NCBI RefSeq assembly: GCF_042431545.1
Contig: NZ_JBHLYX010000003.1
Direction: 5' to 3' (one strand)
Source: Pseudoalteromonas xiamenensis
GTDB taxonomy: Bacteria; Pseudomonadota; Gammaproteobacteria; Enterobacterales; Alteromonadaceae
Length of the DNA stretch: 64,000 nucleotides
Shown here: positions 26,075-32,137 of the stretch, one piece after another
Layout: every line of letters begins with the position of its first letter
Numbering within the stretch: position 1 is the stretch's first letter
Notes under the pieces: model-generated
Told to the model about the DNA's origin: nothing
Databases searched by the model: none
Seen by the model: only the letters and a program-made list of their open reading frames with translations
Position numbers and translations under genes: made by a program

Positions 26075-26109
26075 GCCGGGTACTTTGCCCGGTTGGGCTA
26101 AGTCCCGGC
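26075..26109 (+). promoter_or_regulatory. Nested or competing hairpins before the third small ORF
   Basis: GCCGGG (26075-26080) can pair either with CCCGG at 26088 or with CCCGGC at 26104-26109, with GCCCGGTTGGGC nested inside. The structures exclude each other. Unlike the previous two leaders the ribosome site (TTGGAG) is not in a stem. Confidence 0.4.
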
Positions 26110-26132
26110 TTTTAAACTCTTGGAGAATGAAA

Positions 26133-26402
26133 ATGCTGGGACAAACTAAAACAGAAATCCATCAATTCGACGTGTGTGGTCGCGTGTATTACCGTGGGGT
26201 TAACTACACCGAAAAAGAAGGTGAATTAGCTGTTGAAACTGTAGAAGCTTCTTCTCATGATGAAGCTGAAACGATATTTAAAAGCCTACAGGATGATTTC
26301 GCTCGTGAGTGTAATCGAACTGTTGAGCGCATCGACATCACTTTCTCTATCGATTTGACGATTGCTGAAAGCGACAACGATGAACAGTACTTAGTGATGT
26401 AA
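26133..26402 (+). CDS. Small acidic hypothetical protein
   Basis: An 89-residue soluble protein starting MLGQTKTEIHQFDVCGRVYY, with alternating strands and an acidic helix (SSHDEAETIFKSLQDDFARE). It ends acidic (ESDNDEQYLVM). I do not recognise the family; the repeated 'activator-like small protein' appearance is not enough for a call. The ATG at 26133 is favoured because the TTGGAG site is correctly spaced for it. A strong bidirectional terminator closes the cluster. Confidence 0.55.
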   Translation: MLGQTKTEIHQFDVCGRVYYRGVNYTEKEGELAVETVEASSHDEAETIFKSLQDDFARECNRTVERIDITFSIDLTIAESDNDEQYLVM

Positions 26403-26410
26403 TCATTAAT

Positions 26411-26447
26411 AATAACAAAGGGCCAGCTTGTCTGGCCCTTTGTTATT
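26411..26447 (+). terminator. Perfect 16-bp bidirectional terminator
   Basis: AATAACAAAGGGCCAG pairs perfectly with CTGGCCCTTTGTTATT around a 5-base loop. It ends both the small-ORF cluster and the convergent gene at 26443-26601, whose stop codon lies inside the stem. Confidence 0.85.
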
Positions 26448-26601
26448 TCTGGGAAGAGGAAACGTCTGAATCAGCTTTATGATCCTGTTTGGCCGTTGAC
26501 TGATTCTCCACGATGCGGAGCATCTCTGATGCCTTACGTTTGGCCTCGGCCACAACTTCGGTTTTCTCCTGCTCCAGGAGCTGATCGAGTGTTCTTGCCA
26601 C
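26443..26601 (-). CDS. 52-residue antitoxin-like N-terminal fragment
   Basis: GTG start with GAGG upstream. The product MARTLDQLLEQEKTEVVAEA and KRKASEMLRIVENQ matches the N-terminal helix of a family of XRE antitoxins I know as MARTLDxLL...VVAxA...EML, but the helix-turn-helix part that should follow is missing and the protein ends in a short polar tail (SDVSSSQK). Either a truncated relic or a free-standing helix gene. It lies convergent with the preceding cluster and has no toxin partner. Confidence 0.5.
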   Translation of the reverse strand: MARTLDQLLEQEKTEVVAEAKRKASEMLRIVENQSTAKQDHKADSDVSSSQK

Positions 26602-26666
26602 TGGAATACCTCGTTCGTTTGGTTAAAATTTGATTATAGGATGTTTCGATAGAGAGGATAAGTATT

Positions 26667-26771
26667 ATGGATACATTCACAATAGCGATGTTGAGCTTAC
26701 TCGCATTCTTTACCGTTGTGACCTTTGGTAGTTTGTATCTCTATAACAAATCAAGGAAAAACGGTTCTTAG
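26667..26771 (+). CDS. 34-residue single-helix membrane peptide
   Basis: ATG behind AGAGAGG. The product MDTFTIAMLSLLAFFTVVTF continues GSLYLYNKSRKNGS, one transmembrane helix with a basic C-terminus. Single-helix mini-proteins are common around conjugation genes; no function can be assigned. Codon and ribosome site quality support it being real. Confidence 0.5.
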   Translation: MDTFTIAMLSLLAFFTVVTFGSLYLYNKSRKNGS

Positions 26772-26818
26772 AGTTGAATTCCTTATTTGATATTTACCTA
26801 CCTAAGCTACCCCATCAA

Positions 26819-26838
26819 AACTTTCACATGTGAAAGTT
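26819..26838 (+). repeat. Perfect palindrome upstream of traG
   Basis: AACTTTCACATGTGAAAGTT. Its 16-base core CTTTCACATGTGAAAG occurs again at 34976-34991, downstream of traN. It lies in the 277 bases upstream of traG. Confidence 0.65.
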
Positions 26839-26968
26839 ATCCCTTGGTCATCGGCTGCCCTTTATAGGTAGGTGGAGATAACTCTTCGATAATGTAAGGT
26901 GTCGAAGTTACCTTTTTGAAAATATTGAAATATGCTCTGGAAGAGCAAAGTTGTGTTTTTCGTCGAAA

Positions 26969-26989
26969 TGCCAAAAATGGGCAGTTACA
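26969..26989 (+). promoter_or_regulatory. AcaCD-like activator box upstream of traG
   Basis: TGCCAAAAATGGGCAGTT followed by ACA, 60 bases before the traG start. It differs from the best copy at two positions in the left half but keeps the GGGCAGTTACA right half exactly. Confidence 0.68.
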
Positions 26990-27015
26990 ACGTCTTATTA
27001 AAAAGGATTGTTGGA

Positions 27016-27051
27016 ATAGGCTATCTCTAAATTTCGGGAGAATAAGCCTAT
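27016..27051 (+). promoter_or_regulatory. Hairpin around the traG start
   Basis: ATAGGCT (27016-27022) can pair with AGCCTAT (27045-27051), and AT/AT continues past a bulge. The start ATG sits at the edge of the 3' arm and the GGGAG ribosome site in the loop. Weaker than the traN stem. Confidence 0.4.
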
Positions 27052-30000
27052 GTTTACAATTCACTCAATCGGGGACTCGGCATTCTTGGAGCAAATCCTG
27101 ATTGCGGTGTCCATGATCACTGGTACCGGGGACTTCGAGAAAATGGTCAGCATTGGCCTGCTGCTCGGCGTGCTCATCATCTGTATCCAATCAGTTTTTC
27201 AGGGAGCAAAACAAATCAACTTCCAGCAGGTCTTGCTGGGTTGGGTCATTTATGCCTGCTCCTTTGGGCCGACCACGACGGTTGCCATTGAAGACGCCTA
27301 TACTGGCGAGGTTCGTGTTGTTGCCAACGTCCCGCTATTGGTTGGCTTTGCGGGCGGGATGATCTCCAATGTGGGATACACCATTACCAACCTCTTCGAG
27401 ACCGGATACGGGGTCATCGTACCGAACGTTACGGAAAGCCACTTCTCGGAGACTTTAAAGCTGCTGAATGACGTTCGCCGAAGAGCTTATGATACCGGAG
27501 TCTTCACCGCTCTCAATGCGGCTAATGGCGGTGGATACGTCGATGTGCGCCTGTCCTGGAACAACTACATCCGTGAATGCACACTGACCAAGGTTGACCT
27601 TAAACTGATGTCTCTGGATGAACTTATGAATAGTCCTACCGAGACAGCACTTCGGTTTAATTCCCAGCTCTATGGCACTCGTCTTTACCTATCTACATCC
27701 ACTCCCGACGGAGCTGATTATACCTGCACAGATGGATGGTTCGCCATTAGTGGTGCTACTGATAATCTGAACAGTCCGGTGGTGGTGAATGCGCTAAACA
27801 ACCTGTTAGACATTGATACATCAACGGGTAATAACTCTATCACAAAGCTTACTGATTCACTTCAAGCAATGGGAGCCACAACCACCTCGTCAATCGACTA
27901 CCTGAAAGCCGCCGTACTAGAACCCCTTTATTACGAGGCAGCCTCTGGCCGCTATCAAGACTTACAGGACTATGGCTCGGCATTAATGATTAATCAGGCC
28001 ATTCAGCAACGGAATACCCAGTGGGCGGCGGAACAGTCCATGTTCATGACGGTGGTTCGCCCAATGTTGACCTTCTTCGAAGGGTTCATCTATGCCATCA
28101 CTCCGATCATTGCCTTTATCATCGTAATGGGGAGTTTTGGTCTTCAACTGGCGGGCAAGTATGTACAGACCATCCTTTGGATTCAGCTTTGGATGCCAGT
28201 TCTGTCCATTATCAACTTGTTTGTTCACACAGCGGCATCCAAGGAGATGTCCAGTCTGAGTAGCGCCGGATTAGACTCGATGTATGCGTTGTCATCGACA
28301 GGTGATGTGCTGCAACACTGGATCGCAACGGGCGGGATGTTGGCCGCTGCTACGCCGATCATTTCCTTGTTCATCGTCACTGGTAGCACCTATGCCTTTA
28401 CCAGCCTAGCCTCGCGCATCAACGGCGACCACGTAAACGAGAAAATGCAAACGCCTGATCTTCTGCAGCAAGATCCGGTAATGAAAGGCCAACCGGCGTT
28501 CTCGTATAACCAGTTCAGTGGTGCCATGGCCTCAGGAGCTGAGTCGCTTGTCGATAAGGTGAACATCGGACAAACCCTGAGTTCAGTGGTTAGCAGCAGC
28601 CAGGCCGCATCTGCCCAAGCTACGCGGAATTTCTCCGAACAGCTATCAAACTCGGTTTTCTCCGGGGCATCGGCTGAACAGAGCTACGCCAGGTTGCAGG
28701 GGTTGGGCCAAACTCTTAGGGCATCCGATTCGAGTCAGGCCAAGGCAATTTACGGTCAGGCTCAGGATTACGCACGACAGTACGGTTTGTCCGAAACACA
28801 TACTGATGCCATAGCTGGTGCCATAGCAATGAAGGCTTCAGGATCAGTTGATGCGGGTAAGCTTGCTGCGGTGATTGGTGGGCCAATAGGTCGAATCGCT
28901 GCGAAGTCCGGAGCAGTTGGCAAAGACGCACCATTGAAAGTACAGGGAGATGTTTCAGGATCTGCTGAGTCCAGAACGATGGATCAGCGTCAGCAACTGA
29001 CCACGGATCTGGATAAACTGGCAAAGAATTTGGGCTTTTCCAAGGATGATTCCGCAGCGTTGACCCAAGATCTGGCGCGACAAACCAACACCGAGTCAGG
29101 CCAGCGGTTCACCAATTCATTGGGTGAGGAACAACGCGAGCAACTTTCCCAATCCGCGACACAAGCCGTTAGCGCTCAAAATACGTATCAGCGCCTTTCC
29201 TCCGCTCAAAGTTCAATTGGCACGGCTAGTCAAATGGATATGCGGGCATTGGCGGCCTCTACCGTCAGTAGTCCAGCCGCAAGCACCATGTTACAGAATG
29301 GAATGCGTATGGCGTCGCCAGAGACTCGTCAGGCCGCTGCCGAAAAAGCACGGTTTTATCAGGCACTGGGAATGGACTCCGCGCAGGCGTTAGCCGGTGG
29401 ACAAATATACGCGCTTTTGAATTCAGGCAAGGGAGTCGAGCAGGCTGTTGCGGCTGAGGCTATCTCGGCGGCTACTGGTGGTGTCGTCACACAGGGTGTG
29501 GGGCGGTTTAACGAGAACCAGTTGCTTGTCCAGCAAGCTCCGGCAATCACCGGCCTTTCCAACACCCAGCAACTCCAAGATCCCAGTCGTATGAACGAGA
29601 GGCAGCGTACCCAAGCCTATGGCAGTGTGCCTAGCGAAAAGGCGGTTTTCCAGCAGCATGACAAGAATATGAGCCGAGTACAGGACGTTCATGCCAATCA
29701 AAAGGAGTCGTTCCAGGATGAGCGATTGGGGTCACTGAGAACGCAGATAATGAACTCCAATGTAGAACCATCCACCGCATCCAATATCTTTGCTTCGTCT
29801 GAAGGGGCTGGTCGATTCTTCGACAAGATCGTTGACGGCTCAGGGGCGGCCATGGATGGATTCTCAAATGACTTTGCCAACTCGATGAACCAACTGGCAC
29901 GGATGACGCCCGAGCAGCGTGATCAGTTTATTGCCGACGCACATAAGGGAGATCAGTACATCAAAGATCAGTACGGCCTTCCAGGATTCCTGGCTACTGG

Positions 30001-30484
30001 TGCGGCCAACCTGGGTAGGGACATTATCGGAGCAGGCGTATCCGGTTTCTATACAGCCAAGGAATGGCTCACTGGAAAATCGGATCTATCCGAGGCGGCC
30101 AAGGGCATGTCGGTTCGCGAGCGTGGAATGTTCTTCGCGGCAGCGCTTGCTAGCGCGAGCGAAGCAGGTGCAGAGCATGCAGAGGCCTTTGTGCAGCAGT
30201 ACGGAGATGAGTTTCGTAATTTGGCCATGCAGACCGCGATACAAGAGCATGGTCTCCATTCGGATGCGGGTGCACGGTTGTTTGCCTCGTCCATCTTGGG
30301 CGCAAGCGATGGAAAGGAACAGGAATATCGGGCTCAACTCCGGCGTGAAATGGGCGATGACGCCTTGGCCAACAAAACAGCGGATATCATTGAGTCAGCT
30401 GCTGGAGCCGGACGAGAGCAGGCCGGGGGGTATCTGGCACCAGTTTCACGCTATTTTGCAGTTAAGCAAGGAGGTGGTTCGTGA
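27050..30484 (+). CDS. traG: TraG-family mating-pair stabilisation protein
   Basis: An 1144-residue inner-membrane protein of the F-type TraG family. Hydrophobic helices occur near residues 20-65 and 90-110, and a cluster at about 345-480 (FEGFIYAITPIIAFIIVMGS, MWQ-type LWMPVLSIINLFVH). The remaining two thirds is an Ala/Gln/Ser-rich, predominantly helical periplasmic domain. SGI1 encodes a TraG that replaces the helper plasmid's own and helps escape entry exclusion; this copy occupies the same place, under an AcaCD-like box. No TraH gene follows, in contrast to SGI1. The next gene overlaps by GTGA. Confidence 0.85.
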   Translation: MFTIHSIGDSAFLEQILIAVSMITGTGDFEKMVSIGLLLGVLIICIQSVFQGAKQINFQQVLLGWVIYACSFGPTTTVAIEDAYTGEVRVVANVPLLVGFAGGMISNVGYTITNLFETGYGVIVPNVTESHFSETLKLLNDVRRRAYDTGVFTALNAANGGGYVDVRLSWNNYIRECTLTKVDLKLMSLDELMNSPTETALRFNSQLYGTRLYLSTSTPDGADYTCTDGWFAISGATDNLNSPVVVNALNNLLDIDTSTGNNSITKLTDSLQAMGATTTSSIDYLKAAVLEPLYYEAASGRYQDLQDYGSALMINQAIQQRNTQWAAEQSMFMTVVRPMLTFFEGFIYAITPIIAFIIVMGSFGLQLAGKYVQTILWIQLWMPVLSIINLFVHTAASKEMSSLSSAGLDSMYALSSTGDVLQHWIATGGMLAAATPIISLFIVTGSTYAFTSLASRINGDHVNEKMQTPDLLQQDPVMKGQPAFSYNQFSGAMASGAESLVDKVNIGQTLSSVVSSSQAASAQATRNFSEQLSNSVFSGASAEQSYARLQGLGQTLRASDSSQAKAIYGQAQDYARQYGLSETHTDAIAGAIAMKASGSVDAGKLAAVIGGPIGRIAAKSGAVGKDAPLKVQGDVSGSAESRTMDQRQQLTTDLDKLAKNLGFSKDDSAALTQDLARQTNTESGQRFTNSLGEEQREQLSQSATQAVSAQNTYQRLSSAQSSIGTASQMDMRALAASTVSSPAASTMLQNGMRMASPETRQAAAEKARFYQALGMDSAQALAGGQIYALLNSGKGVEQAVAAEAISAATGGVVTQGVGRFNENQLLVQQAPAITGLSNTQQLQDPSRMNERQRTQAYGSVPSEKAVFQQHDKNMSRVQDVHANQKESFQDERLGSLRTQIMNSNVEPSTASNIFASSEGAGRFFDKIVDGSGAAMDGFSNDFANSMNQLARMTPEQRDQFIADAHKGDQYIKDQYGLPGFLATGAANLGRDIIGAGVSGFYTAKEWLTGKSDLSEAAKGMSVRERGMFFAAALASASEAGAEHAEAFVQQYGDEFRNLAMQTAIQEHGLHSDAGARLFASSILGASDGKEQEYRAQLRREMGDDALANKTADIIESAAGAGREQAGGYLAPVSRYFAVKQGGGS

Positions 30485-30837
30485 ATACGGCACTGGTCCA
30501 ACTGAAACTTCGGGAACGCCAGCTTCAGGACGAACTGGAACAGGTATGGGCAAGCATGGATAGCCTGCTGGAAGCTCATGAAGTGTGCGGTCCTATTACT
30601 CCGACCTTGGTCATCAATACACTGAAACTGATGATGCTGGAAGGATACGGGGATTGGCTTGTAACTCCAGTGGAGCGAGCTGCTGATGCCCTGGTGACCA
30701 GCGCTGAAGCCTTAAAGGTCGCCAGTAGGGAAACAGGTATTTGTCAGCATTTATTGAGGGGAACGCTTAGTCGAGCCCAGCGCCACCCTGCACTGGCTTG
30801 CAGGGATGGCAAACTAATCCTTCGAGTTGAAGGTTAA
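30481..30837 (+). CDS. Small protein translationally coupled to traG
   Basis: A 118-residue soluble protein; GTG overlaps the traG stop (GTGA), so it is translated with traG. It starts with a charged coiled-coil-like helix (LVQLKLRERQLQDELEQVW), a mostly helical middle and a basic end (RGTLSRAQRHPALACRDGKL). No family recognised. By order it corresponds to the small genes between traG and sgaC in SGI1, but homology cannot be claimed by eye. Confidence 0.65.
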   Translation: MNTALVQLKLRERQLQDELEQVWASMDSLLEAHEVCGPITPTLVINTLKLMMLEGYGDWLVTPVERAADALVTSAEALKVASRETGICQHLLRGTLSRAQRHPALACRDGKLILRVEG

Positions 30838-30883
30838 TCACCGGCGGGGAAGACGGAAAGGAAGCTGGATAACGCCAGTTCTT

Positions 30884-31144
30884 TCAATAAGGTATTCCCC
30901 GCCAGTCAGACCCTGTTTCCGAAGCATCAGGAATGGGAAGACTAACGTCTTCCTGATCATCAAGGTTTACCGATTCCTGAAAATTGACACCTTGTGAACC
31001 CGCGTCTCTGGGATGTCTATTCGCAAAAATGGCGATAAGAATAGTTAATGGAATTAAGGACAAAATAAGCCCTCCGCTTCCAGCAACTTTGTATGCAGCG
31101 AACAAAGTTGCCAGCACTATGCCCCATCCAAATATACGTTTCAT
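30884..31144 (-). CDS. Small membrane protein, opposite strand
   Basis: An 86-residue protein with two N-terminal membrane helices (IFGWGIVLATLFAAYKVAG, GGLILSLIPLTILIAIFA) and a polar acidic tail. The ATG has a CCGGAGG ribosome site. It is the only gene reading leftwards between traG and traN; by position it could be an exclusion or immunity function, but no motif supports this. Confidence 0.6.
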   Translation of the reverse strand: MKRIFGWGIVLATLFAAYKVAGSGGLILSLIPLTILIAIFANRHPRDAGSQGVNFQESVNLDDQEDVSLPIPDASETGSDWRGIPY

Positions 31145-31314
31145 ATTGAATACCTCCGGTCATTCAATGACCAATATTTCATTATTACCTGAAACTGCAA
31201 GTCTTCAAAGTATCAAAAAATGGCACTGTAAATAAAACCAGTGTGTGGGGTTGCATATCTGATCCTTCGTGTTAGAAATATAATGAACCCAAATTTCACC
31301 CTAGGAGATATCCA

Positions 31315-31503
31315 GTGAATAACATCAAGAAAAACCAACTGATTTGGCTTGTTGCTTCCATTTTTACTTTGTCTGTCGCGTTGTTGGTTACTCTAGACGG
31401 CCTAGAGCGAAGCGACTGGCTTTACATAGCGGCTTTTCCTGCTGTAATGGTCGCTTTGTGGATGCAGTATCGGAATTTATTCAGCAATAGTAAGGATGCT
31501 TGA
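31315..31503 (+). CDS. Small two-helix membrane protein
   Basis: A 62-residue protein: GTG start behind TAGGAGA, two membrane helices (LIWLVASIFTLSVALLVTL and WLYIAAFPAVMVALWM) joined by a short charged loop, and a polar tail. It ends three bases before the sgaC-like gene, so the two are co-transcribed. By order it lies where SGI1 has S008/S009-type genes. Function unknown. Confidence 0.6.
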   Translation: MNNIKKNQLIWLVASIFTLSVALLVTLDGLERSDWLYIAAFPAVMVALWMQYRNLFSNSKDA

Positions 31504-31506
31504 TTA

Positions 31507-32049
31507 ATGGAGAAAAATACGGATTACAAATCAGGATGGTTGGGGCAATGGATAGCCGCCCGTCAAATGGCTCTAGCTGGCTACATCACCAAGATCATCA
31601 TGATAGAGACTGGCCTTACGTACAAACAGGTGCGAAGGTTATATTTTGAACTGGAAAATGATGGGTACGAACTGGTGCGTAAGTCACGTACATTCCGTGG
31701 CGGCGCTACACTTATTCAAAGTCATACCTCTAAGATTCAGGCATCGTTATTGATGCAGCTGTACTTCAATATTGGTGGTGAGGATGTGCTGAGCTCCATC
31801 AACATCAACGCTCTGAATAAGGCATTCCGAATGTATCACGCCATCAGGAAAGAAGTCCCCGGCATGGTGGGAGCTCGATGGGCTCCGTTTGATATTACAG
31901 ACGCCTGGTGTTTGGCATCTGAGCTCCGGTGTGGTGATGCGATGGTTGAGGAGTGTAGTCATTGCGAATGTAACTACTTTACTTCAGTGAATCAAAGAAC
32001 CTGCGTAGAGTGTCCGTTTTGCGTCGCCGATAAGAGTAAAGCCGCGTAA
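31507..32049 (+). CDS. sgaC: FlhC-family transcriptional activator (SgaC/AcaC-like)
   Basis: A 180-residue FlhC-family protein. The N-terminal helical domain includes GLTYKQVRRLYFELE, and the C-terminus carries the zinc site CSHC (Cys150/153) and CVEC (Cys166/169), with extra Cys155 and Cys172. In SGI1 and IncC plasmids FlhC-type SgaC/AcaC joins an FlhD-type partner to activate transfer genes at boxes like those found here. Only the C partner is encoded, as in the dusA element IMEVchUSA3, where it borrows the helper plasmid's AcaD. Located directly before traN. Confidence 0.82.
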   Translation: MEKNTDYKSGWLGQWIAARQMALAGYITKIIMIETGLTYKQVRRLYFELENDGYELVRKSRTFRGGATLIQSHTSKIQASLLMQLYFNIGGEDVLSSININALNKAFRMYHAIRKEVPGMVGARWAPFDITDAWCLASELRCGDAMVEECSHCECNYFTSVNQRTCVECPFCVADKSKAA

Positions 32050-32051
32050 TT

Positions 32052-32072
32052 TTCCACAATTGGGCACTTTGG
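32052..32072 (+). promoter_or_regulatory. Weak AcaCD-like box upstream of traN
   Basis: TTCCACAATTGGGCACTTTG. The right half GGGCA and TT are kept, the left half is degraded. It starts three bases after the sgaC stop and precedes the traN leader hairpin by 27 bases. Confidence 0.45.
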
Positions 32073-32098
32073 CGTAGAAGGTTTATTGCTTCAGCCGA

Positions 32099-32137
32099 AT
32101 AGCATGGTTCTCAAGATTTTATTGAGAGCCATGCTAT
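32099..32137 (+). promoter_or_regulatory. 16-bp hairpin over the traN start
   Basis: ATAGCATGGTTCTCAA (32099-32114) pairs with TTGAGAGCCATGCTAT (32122-32137) through 16 pairs with a single G-U and a 7-base loop. The 3' arm contains the GAGAG ribosome site and the first two bases of the ATG at 32136. The strongest of the start-covering hairpins. Confidence 0.7.
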
